Shown here: piece by piece, positions 34,501-42,913 of the stretch | Layout: each line of letters starts with the position of its first letter | Position numbering within the stretch: the stretch's first letter is position 1 | NCBI RefSeq assembly: GCF_009176725.1 | Contig: NZ_AP020337.1 | Span: 5,964,590 to 6,028,589, forward strand | DNA length: 64,000 bases | Direction: 5' to 3' | Origin: Pseudomonas sp. KUIN-1 | GTDB lineage: Bacteria > Pseudomonadota > Gammaproteobacteria > Pseudomonadales > Pseudomonadaceae | Program-made: the position numbers and the translations under genes | The notes under the pieces: model-generated | What the model was told of the DNA's origin: nothing | The model's database searches: none | Seen by the model: the letters and a program-made list of their open reading frames with translations, nothing else

Positions 34501-37500
34501 CGTTGGCTTCAGTGATGCGTTTTTTACCGTCCTTGGTTTTGGTCGCGATGTTGTGAACATCGCCCGCCGAACTGACGTTGATGTCCTGACCTGCTGCCAG
34601 CCTCAGGTCGTTGCCCGCCCTGGCCTGACTGGCCAGAACATTGATATCCCGCCCCGCATCAATCCCAAGATCGCCGCCCGCTGTAACGGTTGAACCCAGG
34701 TTTTTCACATCCGTGGTGATGACCGACTTGCGCCCGCCATCGAACAGTTCGTGCTTTTCGCTGCTGTCGGTTTTGGCCAGCAGATTGATGTCGTTGCCGG
34801 CCTTGAGTGACAGATCGCCACCAGCGCTCATGGCTCCATAGTTGGTGATGTCGCGACCGGCGTTGAGGGCGAGGTTTTCACGGGCAGTGATGGTGCTGCC
34901 CGCGTCGGTTACGGTGCGCATACCCGCGCCGTCACGCACCTGGATGGCGGTGCGGTCGTTGAGGATGTCGCCTTTGACGGCGGTGAGGCTGACTTGTCCG
35001 CCACGAATCTCGCCGGCCATCGCGTTGCGAATGCTGTCCTGCGCGATCATCTGCAGGTTATTGCCCGCGTCTACCAGGCCACCCTGATAAATGCTGCCAC
35101 CGCTGCTGACGTTGAGGTTGTTACTGGCGCGCAGGGTTCCTACGTTGATCAGGTCGCCGCCCGAGATCAGGTTCAGGTCGCGGCCCTGGATGAGGCTGTT
35201 CCCGCGCAGGTTGCGTGAGTCTGCCTGTGCCAGGTACAGCACCGGTACAAGGACTTTCTGGCCGTCGACGACACGGTTTTCCATCCACACGATGTCGTGG
35301 GTCAGGGCGCTGACCTGTTCGGCGTTCAGCGCTACGCCGAGGCTGAGGTTCAGGGCGCTTTTGCTGGCCAGCGCGTTGTCCATGAGATAGCGGTACTGGT
35401 CGTAATCGCTGGTTAGGCCGTCGGCGAGGAAGCGCTGTCCTGTTTGTGCCAGTACTGCGTCGCGTATCAGGCGCTGTTCGTACAGGCCGTCACCCAGACG
35501 ACGCCAGTTGTTGTCGGGGCTGATGTTGAGGCGACTCAGGATGTAATCGGACCCGAGGAACTTCGACAGGTTGGTCAGGTTCGGGTTGGTTTCGATCAGG
35601 TAGCTGCTAGTCGGGTCAGGGTTGCGAATGAACAGTCCGTAATCGCCTTTGGGCAGCTGGAAGGTCGCGCCAGCGGTCGGGTCCACGGCGGCGAACGGAA
35701 TGCCGCTGTAGTCCACCGGAGTGAAAACGGTCTGCACGCTGCCATCGGCGGCGACGCGCTGGACGGGCTTGACCGACGCCACGGTCGCAGTGCTCGCGTC
35801 GGTGGCCTGTTTGTTGATGGTGATGTCGATGCCACCGACCTTGATACCTGTCTGATCCTCACCCAGCTTTCCGGTGAGTATTTCCGGGGTATTGTTGGCG
35901 CGCAGCGAGCCGTTTTGCACAGTGCGGGCGACGTTCAGGTTGACCGTACCACCCGCTTGAAGCGTGGCGGCGTATTTGGGCTGCGGGCTGTCTGTCCACA
36001 CAGTGACATTGCTTTGTTCTTCAAAGCGACTGTCGGAGGAACGAGCCTTGAGCACTTCAAAACGTGCCAAGTCAAAGTTGCCAGCAGCCACAGCGGCTTT
36101 GAAGGCCGGGATGTCGACAAACTCCATCTGGTCCCAGTAGCCGGTGTCGATCCGCCCTGGTGTACCGATCGAGATGCTGTTCTGCCCGGTGCGCTCTGAG
36201 GCGCCCTGGTTGAGCAAGTCGTTGGCAGTGATGCTGAGGTTGCCATTGGCGGCCAGCAGGCTGTAACGGTTCTGGACATTACCCGCCTGAATCGTCAGGT
36301 CTTTACCTGCGACCAGTCGGGCCGACGGGGAATCCTTGGTGGCGGTTTCCAGCAGCGTCTGCTGGATGGTAATCGCGCCGCGCTTGAACGAGTCGTGGCC
36401 GTCACAATGCTGACCACACTGCCAGTCAAGACTGCCATTGACGATCTTCTGCCCCAACTCGAACTCGGCCTTGGCGTTTTCCACGGCGGTGGCATTGATG
36501 CTGATTGCGCCTTCGCTTTCCACCGTGCCAGACAGGTTGCTGAAACGCTGTGCTGCGCCGCCATCGAGATTGGCTACGCTGAGGTCGCCACGGCTGTACA
36601 CGTCGCCGTACAGGTTGCTAAACGTGCCAGTGCGCAAGGCCATTGCGCCGCCGCTGAACAGTAGCGAGTCGGCGCTGTTGGTGATGGCGTTGCTGGCATT
36701 GAGGTTAACGGCGCCCTGTGCGCCCAATGTGCCGCGGTTGTCGATCTGCGCTGCGTCGATGCGCAGGTTCTGGCGAGCGGTCAGGTAGCCGAGATTGTCG
36801 AGAGTGCCGCCCAGGTCAAGGCGCGTGTCTTTACCCGCGCCGATACGACCGCCGTTCTGGCTGACGTTGCTGGCTTTGATGGTCAACAGATTTTGTGCAG
36901 ACAAACGACCGCTGTTGGTCAGATCGCCGTTCAGGTTGAGGGTCAGGTCGCCATCGCTGAGCAGTTCGCCGCCGTTGTTGAGGCTGTTCAGGTTGAGGGT
37001 CAGACCGGTGCCACTGGCCAGCCGGTCACCGGCCAGCAGCGCCAGTGAGTCGCTGGTATAGGTCAGTGCATTGTTGAGCTGCACCTTGCCCAGCCCGTCG
37101 ACAGCGCCAAAATTCCAGTCCCCGCTGCCCAGCGCGGTAATACTGCCGCCCGCCCCGGAGACGCGATTGAAGTCCAGTGTCAGCAGGCCGGTGTTAGCGT
37201 GCTCGATGCTGCCTGCGCGGTTGTCCAGCGCATCGGCCTTGAGGGCGAAGTCGGTGTTGCCGACTTCGATACGGCCGCTCTGGTTGATGATGCTGCCGGC
37301 GAAATCGAACGTGCTGGTGTCGGTGGTCAGGGCGCGCAGTGCGCCGGTGCCTGTGTTGTTGATGCCCGCATTTTTGTTGACCACGTTGCCCAAGGCGCGC
37401 AGTTGCCCCGAGGTGTTGTTCAGCGAACCACCTTGCAGATTCAGCGTGGTATTCGATTCGATCAAGCCGCCGCTGTTGATCAGGTTGTTGGCGGTGAGGT

Positions 37501-40426
37501 TAACGCTGTCGCCGCTGAGCTGGGCGCCGTTGGTGTTCGACAGTGTGGTGCCAGTCGATACCAGCGAGGTCTTGGCGAAGAGTTTGCCCGCATTGCTGGT
37601 CACCGAGCCCACGTTCAAGGTCAGGCTGTCGACCAGACTGGAGACCATGCCCGCCTTGCTGCCATCACTGCTGGTGTCCAGCGAAGCGGCGGTGACGCTT
37701 ACCGTGTCGCCCTGAATCGTACCGCCGACGTTGCTGACGGTGCCGCTGCCCAATTCCACTCGCGTGGTGCCGCCACTGCTGAGCAGCGTACCGCCGTTGT
37801 TATCCAGCGCGCCGCCGGTGTAGATCAGCCCGCCGCTGCCCGCAACCAGTTGGCCTTGCTGGCCGTTGCGCAGGGTGCTTGCTTGCAGGCTCAGCTGTTT
37901 GCCACGAATGCTGCCGCCCTGGTTGTTGAGGTCAGACGAACCGCTGATCGTGACCAGGCTGCTGCCCGCATCGATGATGCCGGTCATGTTGCTCAGCAGG
38001 TTGCTGACTTTCAGAGTCACGTCGCCGCCATTGCTGACCACTGCGCCATTGTTGTCGTTGATAAGCCGTGGTGCGTCGATCAGCACGTTCTGGCCAAGCA
38101 GCGTACCGGCGCTGTTGTCCAGCCATGCGCCGCTGACCAACAGGCCGGCATCGCTCTGAATCTGGCCGCCGCGGTTGAGCAACTGGGCCTGGCTCGCCGT
38201 CGGGGCAAAGTTCAGGGCCATGCCCCGCGTACCGGCTGCCAGCAGGCCTTGCTCGCGGTTGTCGAGACCGGCGGCGTTCAGGTCGATGCGGTCACCGACG
38301 ATTTTGCCGCCACGGTTATCGATCTGCGCACCGGGCGCGCTTACGTTGACGCCGGCCCCCAGCACGCTGCCGCTGCGGTTATCCAAGCCTGTCGCGTTAA
38401 GGTCGAGATTGCCGGTGACGGCCAGCAGGCGGCCGCTCTGGTTTAGGACATTGCCACCGGTGACGCTCAGCAGGTTCTGCGCCTGAACGGTGCCGCCGGT
38501 GTTATCCAGTATGCCGGTCGCCGTAACCCGTGCATCGCCCGCACGGGCCGACAGCAGGCCGGAGCGGTTATTGAGCGAAGTGGACGCAATGGTAAGGCTA
38601 TTGCCATCGATCTGACCCGCACTGTTATCCAGTGCATCCGCACTGATCGTCAGGCTGCCGCCAGATGCCTGAATCAGGCCGCTACGGTTGTCGATTTGCG
38701 CGCCCGGCGCAGTCACGTTGATGCTCGTCCCCAACAGGCTGCCGCTCTGGTTAAGAACATTGCCACCGGTGACGCTCAACAGGTTCTGCGCCTGAACGGT
38801 GCCGCCGGTGTTATCCAGCGTGTTGCGCGCCGTCACACGTGCATCGCCCGCACGAGCTGACAACAAGCCGGAGCGGTTGTTGAGCGTGGTGGACGCAACC
38901 GTAAGGCTACCGGCGTCGATCTGACCGGCACTGTTGTCCAGTGCGCCCGCGCTGATCGCCAGGCTGCCGCCCGTTGCCTGAATCAGGCCTTCGCGGTTAT
39001 CGAGGCTGTCGAGTTGCAGGCTGGCCGCCTGCCCGGTAGCAAAACGAATAACGCTGGACAGGTTGACAATGGCCGGGGTCGAGATGAACAGCGACTGTTC
39101 ACCGACGAGACGTGCCGCCAATCCCTGATTAATGATCTGGCCGCTGGTCAGGTTGACCGCGCCGCCTTGCACCACGCTCTGGTTGTTGAGGGTCTGAGCC
39201 GCATTGATAGTCAGTGCGCGACTGGCTTCTATGCTGCCTGTGTTGACGACCACCGGCGCGTTGATCGTGACGTCACCGCTCGCGTTGCGGCTGTTGTCGG
39301 CTTCGATGCCCGAAGCGATGGTCCCCGCGTTAGTGACTTTGCCCGCGTTGATCTCGACCCGCTCGCGTGCCGCCAGGCTTTGCTGGTTGACCAACTCGCC
39401 GGCGGTGCGCACGTTAACGCTGCTCGCATAGGTTTTGCCGGTCATTTCGACGCTAGGTGCATTGACGTTAAGCGCACCCTGCGCCGAGGCCTGCGCCATG
39501 TTCAGGTGACCGTTGGCGTCTATCTGAATATCGCCGCCACTGGCAGCCATATTGCCTGCCGTCTTTACGCCGACACCCTGTTCGGTGCCGACCAGCTTGA
39601 TCGCGTTGGCGTACATACCGCCAAGCGCAGAGGAATCAATGGCCAGTTGCGGCTTGTCGGCGGCATTGGCAGCACGCTGTGTGGTCGCCAGCGTGTCGGC
39701 GTTGACGTCGTTGGCACCGGTGACGATGTTGAGTTGTTTTGCGTAGATATCGGCGTTGATCTTCGCAGAACGGGTGATCAAATCGAATTGGTCGACTGCG
39801 CTTGCATCCAGGCCTCTGCCATCGATCGTGACGCTGCCGCCGTCCACGGCAAAATGGTCGAGTTTGCCGTTCGCATCGAGTACCGGTTTGCCAGTGCTGA
39901 GGGTGACGCGAGGCGTGTTGATAAAGCCGCAACCGCTGCAGGTGACGCCATACGGGTTGGCAATGATCACGCGGGCTGCCTGCCCGGCCACCTCGGTGTA
40001 CCCATTCAACTGGCTGGCGTTGGCGCCGGTCACTTCGTTGAGGATGGTGCTTGCGGCGCGCCCGCCTAACTGATTATTGCCAAGGATATTGCCGCCCAGC
40101 TGTGTGGCTTGTATGGCATTGGTGGCGTTGTTGAGAATCACACCCTTGCTGTCGACGTTGTACTGCTGGTACTGGTTATGCGAAAGCCCTGCCGCGTTGG
40201 GAGCGGCAATGTTGATGACCGGCACACCGTTGCCTGCCTGGCCTACGGACGTATTGGTGGTACCGCTGACTGCTATCCCGTCGGCCTGCGCCCAGATCGG
40301 CTGCCAGAACATGACGTTGGCCAGCAGCAACGCCAGCAGGCGCTTGGGAATGCCCAGAAATCGCGTGCGCTCGGCTACTGCAGCAGAGGGCTGACGTGCC
40401 AGCAGAGCCAGTTGATGAGCGTCCAT
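31592..40426 (-). CDS. cdiA: CdiA/FhaB-type two-partner-secretion adhesin-toxin
   Basis: This is a 2944-aa exoprotein. An extended signal peptide (about residues 1-46, with the RFLGIPKRLLALLLANVMF core) is followed by the TPS haemagglutination domain with NPYGVTCSGCGFINTPRVTL (157-175). About 2000 residues of beta-helical repeats (LDNxxGxIxA type) follow, then a DUF637-like region and the pretoxin stretch AAWVAGNVERYNEQLHP. The C-terminal module starts near residue 2815. It reads YFGVDVYSDVKLREGDLVVG ... VTVYRLSSDAD ... VDQIFVPNFENILVPLYSIPFKSK and is a toxin tip I cannot name. It is exported by the CdiB protein upstream and delivers its tip to neighbouring cells on contact. The last 0.4 kb is distinctly A/T rich. 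A 309-bp tandem duplication lies in the repeat region. Confidence 0.93.
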   Translation of the reverse strand: MDAHQLALLARQPSAAVAERTRFLGIPKRLLALLLANVMFWQPIWAQADGIAVSGTTNTSVGQAGNGVPVINIAAPNAAGLSHNQYQQYNVDSKGVILNNATNAIQATQLGGNILGNNQLGGRAASTILNEVTGANASQLNGYTEVAGQAARVIIANPYGVTCSGCGFINTPRVTLSTGKPVLDANGKLDHFAVDGGSVTIDGRGLDASAVDQFDLITRSAKINADIYAKQLNIVTGANDVNADTLATTQRAANAADKPQLAIDSSALGGMYANAIKLVGTEQGVGVKTAGNMAASGGDIQIDANGHLNMAQASAQGALNVNAPSVEMTGKTYASSVNVRTAGELVNQQSLAARERVEINAGKVTNAGTIASGIEADNSRNASGDVTINAPVVVNTGSIEASRALTINAAQTLNNQSVVQGGAVNLTSGQIINQGLAARLVGEQSLFISTPAIVNLSSVIRFATGQAASLQLDSLDNREGLIQATGGSLAISAGALDNSAGQIDAGSLTVASTTLNNRSGLLSARAGDARVTARNTLDNTGGTVQAQNLLSVTGGNVLNQSGSLLGTSINVTAPGAQIDNRSGLIQASGGSLTISADALDNSAGQIDGNSLTIASTSLNNRSGLLSARAGDARVTATGILDNTGGTVQAQNLLSVTGGNVLNQSGRLLAVTGNLDLNATGLDNRSGSVLGAGVNVSAPGAQIDNRGGKIVGDRIDLNAAGLDNREQGLLAAGTRGMALNFAPTASQAQLLNRGGQIQSDAGLLVSGAWLDNSAGTLLGQNVLIDAPRLINDNNGAVVSNGGDVTLKVSNLLSNMTGIIDAGSSLVTISGSSDLNNQGGSIRGKQLSLQASTLRNGQQGQLVAGSGGLIYTGGALDNNGGTLLSSGGTTRVELGSGTVSNVGGTIQGDTVSVTAASLDTSSDGSKAGMVSSLVDSLTLNVGSVTSNAGKLFAKTSLVSTGTTLSNTNGAQLSGDSVNLTANNLINSGGLIESNTTLNLQGGSLNNTSGQLRALGNVVNKNAGINNTGTGALRALTTDTSTFDFAGSIINQSGRIEVGNTDFALKADALDNRAGSIEHANTGLLTLDFNRVSGAGGSITALGSGDWNFGAVDGLGKVQLNNALTYTSDSLALLAGDRLASGTGLTLNLNSLNNGGELLSDGDLTLNLNGDLTNSGRLSAQNLLTIKASNVSQNGGRIGAGKDTRLDLGGTLDNLGYLTARQNLRIDAAQIDNRGTLGAQGAVNLNASNAITNSADSLLFSGGAMALRTGTFSNLYGDVYSRGDLSVANLDGGAAQRFSNLSGTVESEGAISINATAVENAKAEFELGQKIVNGSLDWQCGQHCDGHDSFKRGAITIQQTLLETATKDSPSARLVAGKDLTIQAGNVQNRYSLLAANGNLSITANDLLNQGASERTGQNSISIGTPGRIDTGYWDQMEFVDIPAFKAAVAAGNFDLARFEVLKARSSDSRFEEQSNVTVWTDSPQPKYAATLQAGGTVNLNVARTVQNGSLRANNTPEILTGKLGEDQTGIKVGGIDITINKQATDASTATVASVKPVQRVAADGSVQTVFTPVDYSGIPFAAVDPTAGATFQLPKGDYGLFIRNPDPTSSYLIETNPNLTNLSKFLGSDYILSRLNISPDNNWRRLGDGLYEQRLIRDAVLAQTGQRFLADGLTSDYDQYRYLMDNALASKSALNLSLGVALNAEQVSALTHDIVWMENRVVDGQKVLVPVLYLAQADSRNLRGNSLIQGRDLNLISGGDLINVGTLRASNNLNVSSGGSIYQGGLVDAGNNLQMIAQDSIRNAMAGEIRGGQVSLTAVKGDILNDRTAIQVRDGAGMRTVTDAGSTITARENLALNAGRDITNYGAMSAGGDLSLKAGNDINLLAKTDSSEKHELFDGGRKSVITTDVKNLGSTVTAGGDLGIDAGRDINVLASQARAGNDLRLAAGQDINVSSAGDVHNIATKTKDGKKRITEANDRTTQLASELTAGNNVSVQAGRNTTLVASKITAGNEAYLYSGNTLSLLAAQDSTHTLYDMKAKGSFGAKKAQRDEVTQTTNVGTEIRTAGNLTLGSNGDQLYQVAKLNSGQDLTLQSGGAVTFEGVKDLHDESHTKSKSDMAWFSMKGKGNTDETLRQSELVSQGQTVIQAVNGLKIDVKQVNQQTVSQTIDTMVKADPQLAWIKEAEKRGDVDWRQVKELHDSFKYSHSGMGQGAMLAVIIIVTVLTAGGASALAGGAAGATAGSGSAMAAATTTQALAAGASYTAAGWGNVMATAALTSMASTGAVSVINNKGNLGTALKDTFGSDSLKNATIGALTAGALNYADSTWFQGASPANGNGAKVITGGPVQNPGYSSEWLSWQKAQDAVVRSGTHAVIESGISTAINGGSLKDNLGSALVSQGFDLAAAVGNKNLGDFADYMDLSPGSAEKIFLHAMLGGALSAARGGDFKTGAIAAGAAEGLTGVATDNLGKYLDTRFVTDDQFRVATAQIVGIAAGSLVNGDPNEAAWVAGNVERYNEQLHPRAVELIKKEAPQFAADTNISPAEAEQRLAQAAVYYTDKNWNGVMTENGTVPDATTLKYLGNALAPMAGQYAASTSSDVPTTQAERAYNPAETSTLLDQFAEINPARYTDTSINSINFQGAYTGDLTYDYSRFYDRNIAVSYDLGNTVSSGLSGTWQGTKAAISNTVNSAWSLLNSPMQSSEQLANGVMSLTKNPLTSAWNSLESSQSEEGLATAFQMQGNNEAAAAIRNQGNVEFGLNLVPVERVVSLGKWGAVAKGGDEFGFAGKSTEELFDTPPIKPIPVPGDSDFIGPKAQSPSKIAASWQGSDPYFGVDVYSDVKLREGDLVVGAAPGQSPYYTTIQGFKTTDGTAAGYYDGLQIAPNTTNPAYPKYRKGVTVYRLSSDADAASGVALANPNLGAGNVDQIFVPNFENILVPLYSIPFKSK
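38451..39068 (-). repeat. 309-bp tandem duplication inside cdiA
   Basis: Two successive 309-bp units (about 38451-38759 and 38760-39068; 103 codons each) are highly similar, so TTGCCACCGG begins at 38451 and 38760, and CTGATCG(T/C)CAGGCTGCCGCC at 38643 and 38952. The encoded blocks both read LDNSAGQID...LNNRSGLLSARAGDARVTA...LDNTGGTVQAQNLLSVTGGNVLNQSG. This is a recent expansion of the filamentous shaft. Confidence 0.9.
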
Positions 40427-40450
40427 GTGGGCGACCTCGGAGCAGCGTTA

Positions 40451-42154
40451 TTAAAGGAAAAAGTCCATACGGAAGTAGATCGGCGCTTCGCGCTCGATCA
40501 CGTCGGGACGTTCCAGGGAATGGGCAAAGGTGACGGACGCAGCGACGTGCTGGCCGCGGGTAAACAATTCCAATGAGTTGCTGGACAACCGACCATGGTT
40601 TTGGCCGTTATAACGATCATTGCGGATAACCCCCTGATCGTAGCCAGCAGCGGCGCCGTATTCATTGAATACCGGGCGCAGCCAGTCGAGCACTACCGGA
40701 CGCGTCAGACGTATTTCATTACGCCAGTAACCGCCACTGTCGCCGGACAGAAACTCGTCCTTGTAACCGCGCACAGATGACGAACCGCCGAGGCTCAGAC
40801 GTTGTGGACTGAACAGCACGTCCTCGCTGCGTTGCCCTGTGGCCAGGCTGGTGAAGGCCAGATTTTCGCCCCATAACTGAAACGGATGCAGGTAGCTGAT
40901 GGTGCCGGTGTATTTGCGATAGCGCGCATCGGCCTCGCCCGGCCCCGGATCGTGGTTGCCTTGAGCATCCAGTAAGCCGATGCCCTGCTGCATGCCCAGG
41001 TCAATGTTGACGAACGCAGAGCCAACGCGCCGACCATGGTTGATACCGAACTGTGCTTCGGTGATCCGGTTGCTGCTAACGGCCAGCTTGCTGTCTTCGA
41101 CGTAGTTGTTGGTGCGCAGGTAAGCCAGGCCGGCATTGAGCGAGGTCTTGCTGACGGAATCGCGGTGAATGACGCGCTCGGCACGAAACTGGTGATTCTG
41201 GCTGTCGCCATCCTGTTTGAACTTGACACCGTCGGCCTCGGCCTGCGACCGGTATTCGGTTTCGCTATAAAGATAGCTGAAAGTCCACCAGCCCCACGGC
41301 AGGCTGTATGACAGAAGGCCGTTGTGCGAGGCTTGCTGGTGGTCGCTGACCGCATCATGACCGCCGCGCAGACTCAACTGATCGGCAAGACCCAACGGGC
41401 TGTCCCAGTCCAGACCCACGTTCCACTGCTGCTCGCCAGTACTGCGCTGGCCTTCGTTATTGCGCGAGAGGTTGGCACGCCAAGGCTTCTGCGGGGTATT
41501 TTTGACCACGACATCGCTACCGCCAACAGCCTGGCCCGGAGTCAGCTCCATTTGCGCCTGATTGGACGGCAGGCGGTTGAGCTGATCAACCATCTGCTCG
41601 ATTTCCCGCAGATTGAGTAACTCGCCCTCTTTACCCGGAAAGGCCATGGCCAGTTCGCGATCCGAGAGGCCGCTGGCAGCGTCACTGCGCAGATTCTCTA
41701 GCTTGCCCTCGATGACCAGCACCTGCAGGTCACCCTTGGACAGATCCTGCTGCGGCAGATAGGCCCTAGTGGTCACCAGACCTTTGTCGATGTAATGGTC
41801 GGTGATGGCCTTCAGCAGTTCATTGAGCTGGGCCACGCCCAGGCATTTGCCCTGAAACGGCTTGATCAGTGCATCGCGCTCAGCGGGCGACAAGGAATCC
41901 GCGCCTTTGAGTTCGATGTGATTGATAGTGAAGCAGCGGGTGTCGGCGGGCGTGGCGGGTGTTGTCGGCGTGGTCTGCTTGCCGGGCAGGTCCTTTAGCT
42001 CTTCCAGGCGACGGCGCTGCTCTTCGAGCAAGCGGTCCTGGCGATCACGTATGAGATCCTGTTCGCCGGGGGTTGCAGCCTGAACAGGCGTCAACGCTCC
42101 TGTGGCCAAGAGCAGCGCACACAAACCCAGCCATGTCCTTTTAAAGGCAAGCAT
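40451..42154 (-). CDS. cdiB: CdiB/FhaC-type outer-membrane TPS transporter
   Basis: This is a 567-aa outer-membrane protein with a signal peptide (LCALLLATGALTPVQA, cleavage near 26). A charged linker helix (DLIRDRQDRLLEEQRRRLEEL) follows, then a POTRA region (CFTINHIELKGADSL through LVIEGKLENL) and a 16-strand barrel with the VRGY motif in SSSVRGYKDEFLSGD. The C-terminus ends in Phe-Leu, close to the usual aromatic end. It threads CdiA through the outer membrane. It lies 24 bases before cdiA and is the first gene of the operon, the normal order B-A-I. Confidence 0.95.
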   Translation of the reverse strand: MLAFKRTWLGLCALLLATGALTPVQAATPGEQDLIRDRQDRLLEEQRRRLEELKDLPGKQTTPTTPATPADTRCFTINHIELKGADSLSPAERDALIKPFQGKCLGVAQLNELLKAITDHYIDKGLVTTRAYLPQQDLSKGDLQVLVIEGKLENLRSDAASGLSDRELAMAFPGKEGELLNLREIEQMVDQLNRLPSNQAQMELTPGQAVGGSDVVVKNTPQKPWRANLSRNNEGQRSTGEQQWNVGLDWDSPLGLADQLSLRGGHDAVSDHQQASHNGLLSYSLPWGWWTFSYLYSETEYRSQAEADGVKFKQDGDSQNHQFRAERVIHRDSVSKTSLNAGLAYLRTNNYVEDSKLAVSSNRITEAQFGINHGRRVGSAFVNIDLGMQQGIGLLDAQGNHDPGPGEADARYRKYTGTISYLHPFQLWGENLAFTSLATGQRSEDVLFSPQRLSLGGSSSVRGYKDEFLSGDSGGYWRNEIRLTRPVVLDWLRPVFNEYGAAAGYDQGVIRNDRYNGQNHGRLSSNSLELFTRGQHVAASVTFAHSLERPDVIEREAPIYFRMDFFL

Positions 42155-42347
42155 AAATATTCCATTAGAAGAGCTAGTGGCGAGAGGTACGCCTGTTCGG
42201 GATTGGTCAATACGACGTTCAGTGCCATGCCAGATAGCGGCAAATTGGCATCACATGTAACCATCGTGAAACAGACTACATAGATATCAGAAAATTCCCA
42301 TTAATTTCTATTTTGGCGCTGATTTCTGATTACTTATGCAGTTCTAG
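42155..42347. other. Promoter region of the cdiBA operon
   Basis: About 190 bases, A/T rich towards 42260-42340, between the cdiB start and the IS3 remnant. It must contain the cdiB promoter. No consensus is clear. Confidence 0.4.
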
Positions 42348-42844
42348 TGAATCGCCCCCGGTTTCCTAGATACCCCAAAGCCTCATCATGAAGCCCAACG
42401 AGGAGGTGCCGTGAGTCGTCAGCGTTACCCCGAAAATTCAAGATCGAAGCGGTCAAGCAAGTTACCGAGAAAGGCAAGCCTGTCGACGATGTTGCCCAGC
42501 GCCTGGCTCTACCTGGCGGTAGTGCTGGATCTCTTCTCACGCCAAGTAATTGGTTGGTCAATCGACGCGAAGTTGATGACGAGCGTGCGCGAGGATTGTC
42601 TGTACTGTCTCTACGTTGGTAGTCACGACCAAGACTTTTGCAGCAAACGAGCGCCTGCCACTAGGGGACGAACCTTGTTTGATATCTTCGTGCAACGTCA
42701 GATGCTTGATTCTCTGAGGGCCGGCGCGGGCTGTTGCTGGAGTTTGTATGGCTAATCAAGCAGAACGGATAGGGTCCGTCACTTCGTCTGCGAAGCGAAC
42801 GGACCCCGAGAGGCATAGAGGACTGTCTAAGTGAGGGGGCGAGG
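42348..42844 (+). mobile_element. Internally deleted IS3-family element
   Basis: The left end, TGAATCGCCCCCGGTTTCC (42348-42366), and the right end, CTGTCTAAGTGAGGGGGCGAGG (42823-42844), are inverted copies sharing TCGCCCCC and a CTAGA/CTTAGA block. Inside, a GTG at 42412 opens MSRQRYP, then frameshifted FKIEAVKQVTEKGKPVDDVAQRLA typical of IS3 OrfA. The text then jumps to YLAVVLDLFSRQVIGWSIDAKLM, the DDE core region of OrfB. The bulk of both genes is gone, leaving about 0.5 kb that could only move if helped by a full copy. A hairpin at about 42770-42806 (GGTCCGT/ACGGACC arms) lies inside. Confidence 0.78.
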
Positions 42845-42863
42845 CCCTATTTTGAAGAGACCT

Positions 42864-42891
42864 GCGACAGTTTTAATTCTCTAAAACCACA
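42864..42891 (-). repeat. Candidate Tn7-like right terminal repeat next to glmS
   Basis: On the minus strand, reading away from glmS, the sequence TGTGGTTTTAGAGAATTAA starts at 42891, 22 bases beyond the glmS stop, and runs into AAAACTGTCGC (42874-42864). The core matches the three repeats at 27.1-27.24 kb in inverted orientation. TGT-starting ends placed just beyond glmS, followed by inward repeats, fit a Tn7-like element at its usual attachment site. A 5-base target duplicate (42892-42896, ACCCC) was not found at the left side. Confidence 0.55.
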
Positions 42892-42913
42892 ACCCCTCAC
42901 CCCTGTGGATAAC

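Noticed and set aside
27015..42913. Tn7-type transposition genes (tnsA-E) inside the island
   Set aside because: No integrase-like TnsB, TnsA endonuclease or TnsC ATPase motifs were seen in any frame; the island call rests on end repeats and position only.
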